A DNA stretch of 64,000 nucleotides from Hyphomicrobium sp. LHD-15 (GTDB lineage: Bacteria > Pseudomonadota > Alphaproteobacteria > Rhizobiales > Hyphomicrobiaceae). The first letter of the stretch is position 1; the number at the start of each line of letters is the position of its first letter. A model generated the notes under the pieces. That model worked only from the letters and a program-made list of their open reading frames with translations. It was not told the origin of the DNA and did not search any database. Shown in pieces: positions 28,649 to 42,438 of this stretch. Made by a program: the position numbers and the translations under genes. Location: the NCBI RefSeq assembly GCF_031157355.1, contig NZ_JAVIFT010000005.1:62001-126000 (forward strand). Direction: 5' to 3'.

Positions 28649-29740
28649 TCAGGCCCGCGCCTTCTGCATCTCCTCACGCGACGGCAAAACCAGATCGCCC
28701 CCCTCGCCCAGCGGCGCGAAATAGGCATCCACCATCTGCTCCGTCACGTCTTCGAGACGCGAAGGCGCCCAGCGGGGCGCGCCATCCTTGTCGACGAGCG
28801 CCGCCCGTACGCCCTCGTAGAAATCGCCGTTCGCTTCGAGAATGCGCGCGGCAATCCGGTAATCGACCACGAGCGTCTCCCGGAGATCGCGTGTCCGCGC
28901 CTCGCGAATATGCCGGTGCGTGATCTTGAGCGCGAGCGGCGACCGGCGCCGGAGATCGGCCGCAACCGCGCTTGCCCATTCCTTCTGCGCACCGGCTTCC
29001 CCATCGAGCCGCGCAATGATCTCCTCCACCCGCTCGGCCGAAAAGCAGCGCGCGATCAGCGCGCGATAGGGATGAAGCTCGCCCGCGCCGCAATCCTGGT
29101 TGCGGTCGTCCAGAATGGTATCGACCGGCCACGTGTCCGCGAGATCCGCCTTGATGGCTTCGAAATGCTGGGAGTCGATGCAATGGGTGACGAGCCCCAG
29201 CGCATAGGCTTCGGCCCGACCGATGCTTCGCCCGGTAAGCCCGAGATACATCCCGACTTGGTCCGGAAGCCGCGCAAGCACGTGGCACACACCCACGTCC
29301 GGAAACAGCCCGATCAGCGTTTCCGGCATCGAGAACGAATAAAGTTCGCCCGCGACCCGGTGCGTGCCGAACTGCGTAATGCCGACGCCGCCCCCCATCA
29401 CCATGCCGTTGATCAGCGGCACCGTTGGCTTGGAGAAGCATTCGCACTGCCAGTTGAGCGCGTATTCGTCGGCGAACGTCTTGCGGCCGGCCGCGAGGTC
29501 GGCGCGTGCGAGCCCGATCACCTCACGCACATCGGACCCGACCGAAAACGCGCGCGGGCTCTCCGATTGAAGGACCACCGCATAGACCTGCGGATCACGA
29601 GCAAAAGCCCACAGCCGCTCGGAAATTCTCGACCGCATGTGCTCGGTCAACGCGTTGAGCGCTTTCGGCCGCGCAAGCGTCAGCTGCCCCAGCGATCCAC
29701 GGATCTCGGCCTTCAACGTTTCGTCAGAAGTCTCGGTCAT
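28649..29740 (-). CDS. Enoyl-CoA hydratase/isomerase family, 3-hydroxyisobutyryl-CoA hydrolase type
   Basis: 363 residues, the length of HIBCH rather than of plain crotonases. Crotonase blocks: TLARPKALNALTEHM, SPRAFSVGSDVREV, INGMVMGGGVGI (oxyanion hole) and PETLIGLFPDVGVCHVLARLP; the C-terminal DAYFAPLGEG block is diagnostic of HIBCH-like proteins. HIBCH frees 3-hydroxyisobutyrate in valine breakdown. The ATG at 29740 is used; a GTG ten codons earlier is possible. No valine-pathway neighbours. Confidence 0.85.
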   Translation of the reverse strand: MTETSDETLKAEIRGSLGQLTLARPKALNALTEHMRSRISERLWAFARDPQVYAVVLQSESPRAFSVGSDVREVIGLARADLAAGRKTFADEYALNWQCECFSKPTVPLINGMVMGGGVGITQFGTHRVAGELYSFSMPETLIGLFPDVGVCHVLARLPDQVGMYLGLTGRSIGRAEAYALGLVTHCIDSQHFEAIKADLADTWPVDTILDDRNQDCGAGELHPYRALIARCFSAERVEEIIARLDGEAGAQKEWASAVAADLRRRSPLALKITHRHIREARTRDLRETLVVDYRIAARILEANGDFYEGVRAALVDKDGAPRWAPSRLEDVTEQMVDAYFAPLGEGGDLVLPSREEMQKARA

Positions 29741-29784
29741 TCCAGAGCCCGTATCGCATCGCACGCACAAATGCGATCACGCTC

Positions 29785-29915
29785 TAGACCATGAGAGCTT
29801 CTGGCCCAAGCGCTCCGATCTTTGCAGCCCCTATCGGGCGCGGCGTGAATCGGCAGCGCAGGAAATGCCTGAAGCGTGAATCATCGGTCTCATACAAAGC
29901 CTAGAGCGCGATCAC
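29785..29915. repeat. Dispersed palindromic repeat, long copy B
   Basis: Shares with copy A the segments CGCTCCGATC, CCCTATCGGGCGC and the closing ~45 bp ending TGAATCATCGGTCT. Its flanks add an inverted pair GCGATCACGCTCTAG (29772-29786) / CTAGAGCGCGATCACG (29901-29916). It lies in the 426-bp gap 29741-30166 between the HIBCH and extensin-like genes; the rest of that gap shows nothing clear. Confidence 0.75.
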
Positions 29916-30166
29916 GATTTCAAAAAAGCCACCGCGCTCTAGCAAATCGCCCCTGCTCTGCCAATGTGATAAGCGGGGATAGGCGCCTTGTGGGGCCACA
30001 ATTCTTGGCTATACAGGCCATCCTGTTGAGAGGAAACTGAACGTCTGATTCGCAGCGGGACGCCGCTGTACGACGCGAAGTCTGGCAAGTTTCCTCACAA
30101 GTTTCCTGAATGGCCCGCGGGTGTTTGCTGCCCGGCAGGCAATCCGAGAGCCGTAAGGACGCGCCC

Positions 30167-31684
30167 ATGAAGCGGTTTCAATCCGCCGTTGCGATTTTCG
30201 GAATGGCCGGCCTCGGCGTCGCGACCCTCGCATCGGTGTCGCTCCTGGAGGCAGCTGACGTCCGCGCCGCAGATCGCTCGATTTCCGAAACCGTGACGAA
30301 CGCCTTCGAGACCGTCGTCATCGACGCGAAAACGGCGACCGACAAAGCAACCGCCGCCGCCAAGAAGGCCCTCGCCTCAGACGGCAAAACCAAAAGCACC
30401 AAAAAATCGAAGCCGGACGCAGACGCGAAAAGCGCCACCCAGGCCGGCGCGACCGGCGCAGGCGAGAAAAACGCAGCCGCTCCCGAAAAGCCCTCCAAGG
30501 ACACTAAGTCCAAGCAGTCTGCCCAGCCCGCTGCGCCTCCGAGCACGGCGACCACAGGAAAGGATGCAGCCAAGGACAAAGCCGAAGCGAAACAGCCGGA
30601 CGGCAAGGATGATCCGGCCGCTAAGGCCGCCGACGGCAAGCTGGCCGATCCCAAAAAGCCCGCAATCGCCGACGAGTGGCCGGCAGTCGATGTCGAGCTG
30701 GCTCGCGCCCGTTGCACCCAGCTCCTGAAGGGCGTGGAAGCCGTCACCGTCCCGGAAGCTCCGTTTCGCAAGGGAGATTGCGGAACTCTGGCGCCGGTTC
30801 GTTTGATCTCCATCGGCAAAAATCCGGAAGTCTCGCTGTCGCCGCCGGCGGTCGTGACCTGCGACCTCGTCGTCGCGCTCACCAAGTGGGTGAAGCAGGA
30901 CGTTCAGCCCCTCGCCCGCCGCCATCTAGGCTCGGAAGTCATCCAGATGGAATCGATGAGCGACTATTCCTGCCGCATGGCCTACGGCCGCGTCGGCAAC
31001 AAGCTCTCCGAGCATGGCAAGGCCAACGCCCTCGACATCCGCGGTTTCACCACGCGCAAAGGCGCACAAGCCGTCGTGCTGAGCGGCTGGGGCGAGACCA
31101 AGCGCGATGTCGTAAAGCAGATCGCCGCCGCCAAGGCCGCAGCGGCGAAGGCGGAAGCCGTGAAGGTTGCCGCCGAAAAAGCCAATGCCGAACGCGCCCA
31201 GGCGGCCGCTGCCGCCGCCAATCCGCCGGCCACCGTCGACAAGCTGCCGAGAAGAACGCTCGCCGAAGGCCTACCGAAAGAGCAGAACGATCTCGCGTTG
31301 CCGGCCTACATGCAGAAGGACGGCTTTGGCTTGGCGCCAACCCGCCTCGGCGGCCCGAAAGACAAGGACGCCCCCGCGAGCAAGGTCGAGCTAAAGAGCG
31401 ACGACGGCAAGAAGGACAGCAGTAAGAAGCAAGCCGCCAAGAAAGACACCTCCAAGAAGGGCAAGACGGACCCCGAAACCGTCGCGGCGCTGCCGCCGCC
31501 GACCGCGGATCAGCCCGCCGTTGCACCAGCGCCCAAAACGCCGACCAGCCGGTTCCTGCACGAGGCTCACGCGGCCGCCTGTCAGATCTTCGGAACCACC
31601 CTCGGCCCCGAGGCCAACGAGGCCCACCGCAACCACTTCCACGTTGATATGGCCGAACGGAAGGTTCGCAAAATCTGCGATTGA
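30167..31684 (+). CDS. Extensin-like C-terminal domain protein with internal low-complexity insertion
   Basis: 505 residues. A signal peptide (1-35) is followed by a Lys/Ala-rich disordered region (35-170). The extensin_CTD domain begins near 176 (LARARCTQLLKG) with YSCRMAYGRVGNKLSEHGKANALDI, breaks after SGWGE (~308), and resumes at ~460 with FLHEAHAAACQIFGTTLGPEANEAHRNHFHVDM. About 145 residues of Ala/Lys-rich helix and disorder separate the two halves. Ser/His residues in SEHGKANALDI and HRNHFHVD resemble D-Ala-D-Ala peptidase-type metal sites, so peptidoglycan binding or hydrolysis is plausible. Ribosome site weak. Confidence 0.78.
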   Translation: MKRFQSAVAIFGMAGLGVATLASVSLLEAADVRAADRSISETVTNAFETVVIDAKTATDKATAAAKKALASDGKTKSTKKSKPDADAKSATQAGATGAGEKNAAAPEKPSKDTKSKQSAQPAAPPSTATTGKDAAKDKAEAKQPDGKDDPAAKAADGKLADPKKPAIADEWPAVDVELARARCTQLLKGVEAVTVPEAPFRKGDCGTLAPVRLISIGKNPEVSLSPPAVVTCDLVVALTKWVKQDVQPLARRHLGSEVIQMESMSDYSCRMAYGRVGNKLSEHGKANALDIRGFTTRKGAQAVVLSGWGETKRDVVKQIAAAKAAAAKAEAVKVAAEKANAERAQAAAAAANPPATVDKLPRRTLAEGLPKEQNDLALPAYMQKDGFGLAPTRLGGPKDKDAPASKVELKSDDGKKDSSKKQAAKKDTSKKGKTDPETVAALPPPTADQPAVAPAPKTPTSRFLHEAHAAACQIFGTTLGPEANEAHRNHFHVDMAERKVRKICD

Positions 31685-31852
31685 GCTCGCTCGGACCAGC
31701 CCGCCGCAACCGCCTGCGCCGATCGCATGTGTGCGGCTTCGTTTACCACCTGCCCGTTGCCGGCTGCCCGCTGCCCTCATAGCACTTGCGCGCGAGCGCT
31801 GGAGGCGGGATTGTCCCGCCAATCGCTTGAAAAACCGGCCTCCGCCGGCTGA

Positions 31853-32926
<1,074 letters not shown>

Positions 32927-32961
32927 CCGGGAGCGGTTGCCGCCGCCTTCGCAAGTTTGGC

Positions 32962-34236
32962 TCAGGCCGCGGTTTTGGCGGCATGCGGCAGCTCATCCCC
33001 TTCCGCGCCCACGCTCTCGGGCGCGTTGGCGCGCGTGACGCGGTTGCGGCCCAGACGTTTCGAGCGGTAAAGCGCAACGTCGGCCTCGTTGAGAAGCCCG
33101 TCCATCATCTCAGCGGTCTCGGGCATACCCGCCGCAACACCGACGCTGACCGTGACAATGGCATGCCCCGCGTGCGGATGGGGGATTTCCATCGTCTCGA
33201 TTGCCGCCCGGATTCTCTCGCCGAGCGCTTGGGTGTCGTCGAGCGAAAGCCCCGGAACGAGCACTGCGAATTCCTCGCCGCCATATCGCGTCACGACATC
33301 GACTCCCGCACGCACGTTCGCGACGATAGCGCGAGCGACATCGCGCAAGCAGTTGTCGCCCGCCCGGTGCCCGAGCCTATCGTTGTAGATTTTGAAATGG
33401 TCGACATCGACCATGATCACGCCGAGACGCACGCGATCCGAGGCCACGGCCTCACCGTGCGTCTTCAAGGATTGATCGAGATAGCGGCGATTGTAGACCC
33501 CGGTCAGAGCATCGAGTTCGAGCAATCGTTGCAGCTCCTCGTTGGCATGAGCAAGGGCGGCCGCTTGCGCGTTGATCTTTTCGCTAGCGAGAAACGCGCG
33601 GCGATCGACGATGCCGCTTCGATAGGAAACGATCAAGCTGGCGACGGACGCGGCCGAATACAGGAACACGATGTCGATGACCTGCAAAGGATCGACACCC
33701 GCATAGCCCGAGAAAGCCATGAACAGATAGGCAGCGACCGATACGACCGTGTAAGCGGCAGCATGCTGGAACCGGAGCGGCATCACGAGATTGATCGCGA
33801 TCAGATTCACGCCGGCGAGAAAGAAATAGCGAACCTCGTCCGGAGCGGGAGCGACCGAGCCGAGAAAACAAAGCCCGACCACGCACAGGAACGGCGCTGC
33901 GGTCGCCGCGACGCCTTGGGTCGCAAGAGAATACCGCGGCGAGAGAAACCAGAGCGAGACGAGAACGACGGGCACCAGCACGCCAACCCGAAACGCGAGA
34001 CCGTAGGCCGTCATGTCTCCGCCGATGGCGAACTCGGTCGAAAGACCGAGCAGACGGAGCAACAGCCCGAACACGAGCCAGAACCGAAGCGTCCGATTTC
34101 TGCGCTCCGATGAATAGGCCTCGTAGCGCTGCTCGAGAGCCGGATCGAACCGAAGCTTGGACCAAAACCGATCCAGCTCCGCCTCGGCGCGCGCCAAGGC
34201 ATCGATCGGCTTTTGCTGCTGAGATGCAGTGGTCAC
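32962..34236 (-). CDS. Membrane-bound diguanylate cyclase
   Basis: 424 residues. Five to six hydrophobic helices (about 55-215) form an MHYT/7TM-unlike sensory membrane domain, then a short coiled segment (LASEKINAQAAALAHANEELQRLL) and a GGDEF domain with DALTGVYNRRYLD and the active-site RYGGEEF. The autoinhibitory RxxD site upstream of GGEEF is not conserved (AGVD in its place), so product inhibition may be absent. The GTG at 34236 is chosen over an ATG at 34272 because GGGAGGGG lies ~7 nt before it. Ligand unknown. Confidence 0.88.
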   Translation of the reverse strand: MTTASQQQKPIDALARAEAELDRFWSKLRFDPALEQRYEAYSSERRNRTLRFWLVFGLLLRLLGLSTEFAIGGDMTAYGLAFRVGVLVPVVLVSLWFLSPRYSLATQGVAATAAPFLCVVGLCFLGSVAPAPDEVRYFFLAGVNLIAINLVMPLRFQHAAAYTVVSVAAYLFMAFSGYAGVDPLQVIDIVFLYSAASVASLIVSYRSGIVDRRAFLASEKINAQAAALAHANEELQRLLELDALTGVYNRRYLDQSLKTHGEAVASDRVRLGVIMVDVDHFKIYNDRLGHRAGDNCLRDVARAIVANVRAGVDVVTRYGGEEFAVLVPGLSLDDTQALGERIRAAIETMEIPHPHAGHAIVTVSVGVAAGMPETAEMMDGLLNEADVALYRSKRLGRNRVTRANAPESVGAEGDELPHAAKTAA

Positions 34237-34374
34237 GGGCGGCCCCTCCCTCGGAAGGACAACCCTTTCCATGAATTGCTGAACGAGGCCTTTTCCGGCG
34301 CACGCCCAGCTTTCAGAGTTAAACGTCAGAGTAAAGAACTGCTTAGCAACGTGTCTCGCCGCGGGATAAGCCCC

Positions 34375-34635
34375 TCAGAAGTCGCCGCCCAGGGCGCGAT
34401 TGGCGCGCCAGGAGAACGGCTGCCCCAGCAGGCGGCGGTAGAGGCGCGGCGCGAACGGCAGCGCCGCCCAACCGGCGAGATTGAACAGCGCGGCCCAGGC
34501 TTGGTGGGGCGCGAACTCGATATCGAGAGCAAACAGCACGAGCAGCACCAGCGAAAGCACGGCCATCGCCGCTGCAAAGCCGATGTAGAGGATCATGAAC
34601 GTCGCGTCGAAAGCGATCGAGCGAGTATCCGTCAT
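34375..34635 (-). CDS. Small two-helix membrane protein
   Basis: 86 residues with two hydrophobic segments (FMILYIGFAAAMAVLSLVLLVLFAL; AWAALFNLAGWAALPFAPRLY). No family recognised. GGAGC lies 6 nt before the ATG at 34635. It is upstream of the diguanylate cyclase on the same strand (138-bp gap); a link is possible but unproven. Confidence 0.6.
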   Translation of the reverse strand: MTDTRSIAFDATFMILYIGFAAAMAVLSLVLLVLFALDIEFAPHQAWAALFNLAGWAALPFAPRLYRRLLGQPFSWRANRALGGDF

Positions 34636-35066
34636 GGGGGTGCTCCAATGACCAGCGCGCATCCGGAACGAACCACATCCGTTCTGAAGCACGACAATAC
34701 CAAGTGCCAATACGAGCGAGCCGTGTCGAGAAAGGCTAACGCCTCACGCGACGAACCGCCGTTCCATCAGGAACAACAGGCCGATCGCCTCACGCTCGAT
34801 GCGAATTCAGTTGCACAAATGATGACGAAGGACAGAGATTCGCGATAGCCCAAACCAACGCCGGGGCGCGCGGCGGGCGCACTTCACACGACGTGTGAGT
34901 CATCATCGACACACGATGATTATCAAACGCGCAGTTCACACGGCTGTCGCTGCAGATCTTATCAGCTAAAGCGTGAAATCGTGGGCCTCTGGAAAGCGAC
35001 CAAGGTCCGTGAACCTCTTCAGCTCACGACCTCCCAAGGCGCGGCAGGATCATGCTTGGGATGTCG
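34636..35066. other. Intergenic region with two adjacent palindromes
   Basis: 431 bp without a supported gene. It contains TCACACGACGTGTGA (34884-34898, perfect 7+1+7) followed 3 bp later by ATCATCG-ACACA-CGATGAT (34902-34920). These could be operator half-sites or small hairpins. Nothing else recognisable. Confidence 0.4.
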
Positions 35067-35645
35067 TCAGCGCCTTACGCGGCGGCGCTGCTGCTCGGCG
35101 GGCTCTTCGCCATCGTACGACGGCTCTGTGGACCATCCGCCTTCCGCGGCCGCGGCAGCATCCGGATCACCCGCCGTAGGAGGCGCCTGCTGCGCGACGG
35201 CGTTGCGCGGCTTCTGGCAATCCGTCAGCCAAACGTCGAACACCGGATGTTCGACGGCATTGAGCCCCGGGCTTTGCGCGAACATCCACCCGGTGAAGAT
35301 CCGCTTCTGATTGCCGTCGAGCTGCACTTCGTCGACCTCGACGAACGAGGTCGTTTTCGGCTGCTCGGTCGGCGGACGCGAGAAACAGACGCGTGGCGTC
35401 ACCTTGAGCGCGCCGAACTCCACCGTTTCACCGATCGGCACTTCGAGTGTCTTGATCGTCGCCGTCACCTTGTCGAGCGCGGAAAACACCGCGACTCGGT
35501 TGTCGAGCTTGGTGTCGGCAAGACCGTTCGCCGGCCCGAGCATCAGGCCGCCCGCCAGCACAGCCCCGGTCAACGCGATCGCCGTCAGCGACGCACGGAC
35601 AACCCGGGTCTTGCTCACGCTCTGGTCTGGCCGAAACCCGCTCAT
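35067..35645 (-). CDS. DUF2155 domain protein
   Basis: 192 residues with a signal peptide or anchor (LTAIALTGAVLAGGLMLGPANGLA) and the DUF2155 pattern: ALDKVTATIKTLEVPIGETVEFGALKVTPRVC ... IFTGWMFAQSPGLNAVEHPVFDVWLTDC. Two conserved cysteines may form a disulphide. This family is common next to the NDUFA12 gene in alphaproteobacteria, as here; its function is unknown. The ATG at 35645 is preferred over an upstream TTG. The C-terminal tail is Ala/Gln/Arg-rich. Confidence 0.85.
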   Translation of the reverse strand: MSGFRPDQSVSKTRVVRASLTAIALTGAVLAGGLMLGPANGLADTKLDNRVAVFSALDKVTATIKTLEVPIGETVEFGALKVTPRVCFSRPPTEQPKTTSFVEVDEVQLDGNQKRIFTGWMFAQSPGLNAVEHPVFDVWLTDCQKPRNAVAQQAPPTAGDPDAAAAAEGGWSTEPSYDGEEPAEQQRRRVRR

Positions 35646-35811
35646 GGACACGCGAAAATCCTGCAACGTTGCTCTTGAACTCGCCTCGCTCTAGAGCGGG
35701 CGCACACCGGCGAGCGTGTCGGAAAGCACGACCGGCCCATCGGGCTCCCTTCTGCGCGGCAACGATGGCGCCGAAAAGGCCGCCGATCGCCGCTCCAACC
35801 ACGCGCCTGCG

Positions 35812-36219
35812 TCAGTCCGGGCGCCAGGGCTTGTAGTCACCGGTCGCCTTGGGCCGCTGCCCGGCAGCGAGAATCGAGCCGGCCGGCCGGTAGGCCTGCG
35901 GCGTCCCGGTCATGTTGGGCACGTGCGGCTTTTGCCACGGCTTCGCAACATACCGCTCCTCGGTCGGCGGCGTATCGACGGTATAGTGCAACCAGCCGTG
36001 CCACTCGGGCGGCACCTTCGAGGGATCGGCGAGCTTGGTGTAGGTCACCCAGCGCCGCAGACGACCGAGCGGCCCTTCGGGGCCTACGCCCTTGAGCTGC
36101 TCATAGTAGCGGTTGCCGAACGAGTCGCTGCCGACGAACCGGCCCTGCCGGGCTATCGTCAGTCGCGTGCCCCAGGTATTTCCGCCCCACCAGCTGAAGA
36201 TCTCGCTGAAAATCCCCAT
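35812..36219 (-). CDS. NADH:ubiquinone oxidoreductase 17.2 kDa-like subunit (NDUFA12 family)
   Basis: 135 residues matching the complex I accessory subunit NDUFA12/B17.2: GTRLTIARQGRFVGSDSFGNRYYE, GRLRRWVTY and PPEWHGWLHYTVDTPPTEE. In mitochondria and alphaproteobacteria it binds the peripheral arm of complex I. The ATG at 36219 has GGAGG about 10 nt upstream. Likely co-transcribed with the DUF2155 gene. Confidence 0.93.
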   Translation of the reverse strand: MGIFSEIFSWWGGNTWGTRLTIARQGRFVGSDSFGNRYYEQLKGVGPEGPLGRLRRWVTYTKLADPSKVPPEWHGWLHYTVDTPPTEERYVAKPWQKPHVPNMTGTPQAYRPAGSILAAGQRPKATGDYKPWRPD

Positions 36220-36832
36220 ACCAAATCGCCTCCGCACCGCTTCATCTTCGGATTAACGCGTCGCCAGTCCGAGCGCCAGTGTGCATTCGCCCGAAGCTTG
36301 TCGCTTGCCTCCGCGCAAGTATCGCCCGTTCATTTATTGTGAGACGAAATTGCAACAGCCAGCGCCGTACCGACCGAAACGGAATCGGATTATCGTTTGA
36401 CCAGTCTCGGCGAGTGCCCGTTTTTCGGGCTTATGCACACGCCTCATTTTGCGGCACTCGCGTCCAGGCCCGGTTTCACGGGCGTTTCACTCGGCAATAC
36501 CCCCAACTTACCAACACCACTAGATCTAGCGTCAGTTGCCTCTGCGACCCACGAAATCTAGGGCGCCACTATTTCGCCCTGACTCGAATCACGCTAGCTT
36601 TGACCCATCGCCGCCCTGCCTGAGGGGGAATGCTGAGGAAGCTGGTGGCGAGCTTCAGAAGTGCTCACCAAACATAGTAGCGCCTGCGTCTACGACAGCG
36701 CCGAGAGCTGTCCGGGAACGTCAAAAACCTTGGCGGTCCACAGATGAGGTGTGTCCAGACTACAACAATCGCGTCGCCATCCTGTACCTCGTTGCGCCGC
36801 ACGTCCGAACATCGAAACTGCACGAGGGAAAG
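36220..36832. other. Long upstream region of nrdJ
   Basis: 613 bp between the divergent NDUFA12 gene and nrdJ. The reading frame of nrdJ is open back to 36536, but codons before 36833 resemble no NrdJ and lack a start site. The region holds the paired NrdR-like boxes at 36517-36564. I see no cobalamin riboswitch core. Confidence 0.55.
36517..36564 (+). promoter_or_regulatory. Tandem NrdR-box-like sites upstream of nrdJ
   Basis: Box 1, CCACTAGATCTAGCGT (36517-36532), contains the perfect 10-bp palindrome CTAGATCTAG. Box 2, CCACGAAATCTAGGGC (36549-36564), matches box 1 at 12 of 16 positions. The centres are 32 bp apart, about three helical turns, which is the spacing of NrdR box pairs in other bacteria. 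They precede the nrdJ start by ~270 bp. Confidence 0.6.
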
Positions 36833-40615
<3,783 letters not shown>

Positions 40616-40624
40616 GAAGTTCGA

Positions 40625-40653
40625 GGGCGGGTCCGAAAGGTCCCGCCCTTTTT
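40625..40653 (+). terminator. Rho-independent terminator of nrdJ
   Basis: Stem GGGCGGG (40625-40631) / CCCGCCC (40642-40648), with an inner CC-GAAA-GG tetraloop helix, followed by TTTTT. It begins 9 bp after the nrdJ stop. Confidence 0.92.
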
Positions 40654-40758
40654 CGTTTGCCCACCCTTTTTCGTCTGAGAGTTCGACAACAAGAAACGGC
40701 GTCGCGTCACCGGGAGCGAAACGGAGATCACAACAGCAAGCTGAGAGGCACGCTTTTG

Positions 40759-40965
40759 ATGCACGCAGACCCCTTCGAGCTTCTTGAACTGCCCAACGGC
40801 ACCTGGTGTGTCGCCCGCCTCGCGACGGTGAGCGGCGACAAGATCGGATACGATCCCGTGGGCTTCTATGCGAGCCGCGACGAAGCCGAGATCGCGATCA
40901 TGCGGGCATCTCCCTCGCCGCGCACACCCCTCGCCCCCTTCGCCCAATGGCTACGGCAAGGCTAA
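40759..40965 (+). CDS. Small hypothetical protein
   Basis: 68 residues, MHADPFELLELPNGTWCVAR onward; the stretch GTWCVARLATVSGDKIGYDPVGFYASRDEAEIAIM suggests a compact beta-alpha domain. GAGAGG lies ~11 nt upstream of the ATG. Unrecognised family; it starts 105 bp after the nrdJ terminator. Confidence 0.55.
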   Translation: MHADPFELLELPNGTWCVARLATVSGDKIGYDPVGFYASRDEAEIAIMRASPSPRTPLAPFAQWLRQG

Positions 40966-40971
40966 GGCCGG

Positions 40972-41376
40972 CTAGCGCTGACGTCCCAGCAGGTACAAAC
41001 CGGCTGCGTAAGCGCACCACGTCGCTAGCGCGGGCAGCCCAACTAGCAGAAACGCCCCACCGAGTGCTTCCGAAGCGCGTGCCAGATCATCCGACATCAC
41101 AAACGAAACAACGAAGAGCGAAGCCACGGCAAGCGCAGAAAGGCCCATGAACCACAGGCCAAACCGAGCAAGTTTACGAGGCGTGAGCGGCCTGTCTGGC
41201 ACAGCAAGACGATGAGCCACGAGCAGTAACGCAATAACTCCAAGCCCAAAGGTGAACGAGTACGGCACTGCCAACCCAAGGGCTAAAGACGGGTTCGCCC
41301 CCTGCCCCATGCACAAAATAACGAATGCCAATGGAAAGGCGAGGGCAGCGAGCAAAACCGGCATAGAATGTCTCAT
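40972..41376 (-). CDS. Hypothetical four-helix membrane protein
   Basis: 134 residues with four hydrophobic segments, starting MRHSMPVLLAALAFPLAFVIL. No recognised family and no clear ribosome site before the ATG at 41376. It converges on the 68-residue gene, 6 bp apart. Confidence 0.55.
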   Translation of the reverse strand: MRHSMPVLLAALAFPLAFVILCMGQGANPSLALGLAVPYSFTFGLGVIALLLVAHRLAVPDRPLTPRKLARFGLWFMGLSALAVASLFVVSFVMSDDLARASEALGGAFLLVGLPALATWCAYAAGLYLLGRQR

Positions 41377-41770
41377 ACCAATAAGAACTCAGAACGTTGC
41401 GGTTGACAGATAAACATCCGCTTAATCGCCCCATCGCGATGCGCCCGGTTCAAATTTGGCAGCACAAAGCCCACCTGCTTCCCCACACAATTCACAACCC
41501 GCCGCACGCCGGAGGTGTGGATCGGGCAAGCGTGCAACAGACATCGGTTCGGAAAAGCGCAATATGGCCAACGGCGTGCGCGAGACGCCAAGGGAGACGG
41601 CCTGTTCAAGCCCCTCTCGAGGCCGCGCGACCGCCAATGCTTTGCAGCACACCGTCGCACCGTCTCCGGTAACCGGTTTGCTGAAACGCAACGCACGCGA
41701 TTGTTCCTGGTGTAGACTTCGAAGGAGAAGCCGCAGAAGCACAAAAGGCGAGAAACGAACGAGGGAGAGC
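41377..41770. other. Gene-poor stretch
   Basis: 394 bp. Open frames on both strands are Arg/Cys-rich without ribosome sites and look like non-coding composition. No RNA gene or repeat was recognised. Confidence 0.4.
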
Positions 41771-42103
41771 GTGAGCAGCTACATTCCGAAGCTCGCACGG
41801 ATCACGTCCGGCAGAGACGCAGGAAAGAAGCGCGCCACAATCCCTCACGAGCAGTCGGACGAGACCATCCTCATCCACACGCTCACCCGTCTCGCTCCCC
41901 GCATCCGCCAACGTCTCGCCATCAAGCGCCAGTTCTCGGACGACGCGCTGCTGGCAAGCCTCCTAGCCATCGCACGCCATTCCTCACACGAGGCCCGGTG
42001 GCACGCGGCGGAAACTTCCACCCTTGGCCAGTATCTCGCGAGCAGCGAGCCGGACATGCACCGCACCTTGGTGAGGCTCCTTTCGCTGCTGCCGAAACCC
42101 TGA
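41771..42103 (+). CDS. Hypothetical protein
   Basis: 110 residues from GTG 41771, immediately preceded by GGGAGAGC. The product is basic and helical (ETILIHTLTRLAPRIRQRLAIKRQFSDDALLASLLAIARHSS). No family recognised. An in-frame upstream extension to 41456 is Arg/Ser-rich and unlikely to be coding. Confidence 0.45.
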   Translation: MSSYIPKLARITSGRDAGKKRATIPHEQSDETILIHTLTRLAPRIRQRLAIKRQFSDDALLASLLAIARHSSHEARWHAAETSTLGQYLASSEPDMHRTLVRLLSLLPKP

Positions 42104-42438
42104 TCGAGATCAGCGTCACAACGATTGATCTAAAGGAAATGTTAACACTTTGAGTAACCACCCCCGAATCACGGCATTATCGGAGGCGGTCTAGCAAGTC
42201 TGTGAATTCAACTACGGAAAGGCGCTAAGCGCCAACCCGTGGTCCCTGTACCGAACCACAGCTTACGACTGCGTTGCGTATCGCAAGTATCGCGTTGAAC
42301 ACGGGCCCCAGAGGCCAACCTGACCGGATGTTTCTGGATCGGCTGTAGCAGCCGCTCTTCCTGGGCATCACAACACGATACCGGCACACCCGAGCTTCAA
42401 CAAAGCGAAGGCCGCCGTAAGCGATACGGAGTTTCTGC
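42104..42438. other. Gene-poor stretch upstream of the 202-residue gene
   Basis: 335 bp. A small hairpin GGCGC-TAA-GCGCC lies at 42221-42233. A minus-strand frame of 71 codons (42225-42440) has no supporting features. A promoter and possibly a leader RNA are expected here; nothing definite is visible. Confidence 0.35.

Noticed and set aside
35697-35805. Small minus-strand frame ending EPDGPVVLSDTLAGVRPL between the NDUFA12 and DUF2155 genes
   Set aside because: Protein-like composition, but only a TTG start without ribosome site and no known family.
36536-36832. N-terminal extension of nrdJ
   Set aside because: The frame is open, but the residues are unlike NrdJ, no start site is visible, and it would overlap the operator-like boxes' downstream promoter region; ATG 36833 has a strong GAGGGA.
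41444-41470. tRNA T-arm-like string (GGTTCAAATTTGGC)
   Set aside because: The flanking bases cannot form the T-stem, acceptor stem or anticodon arm.
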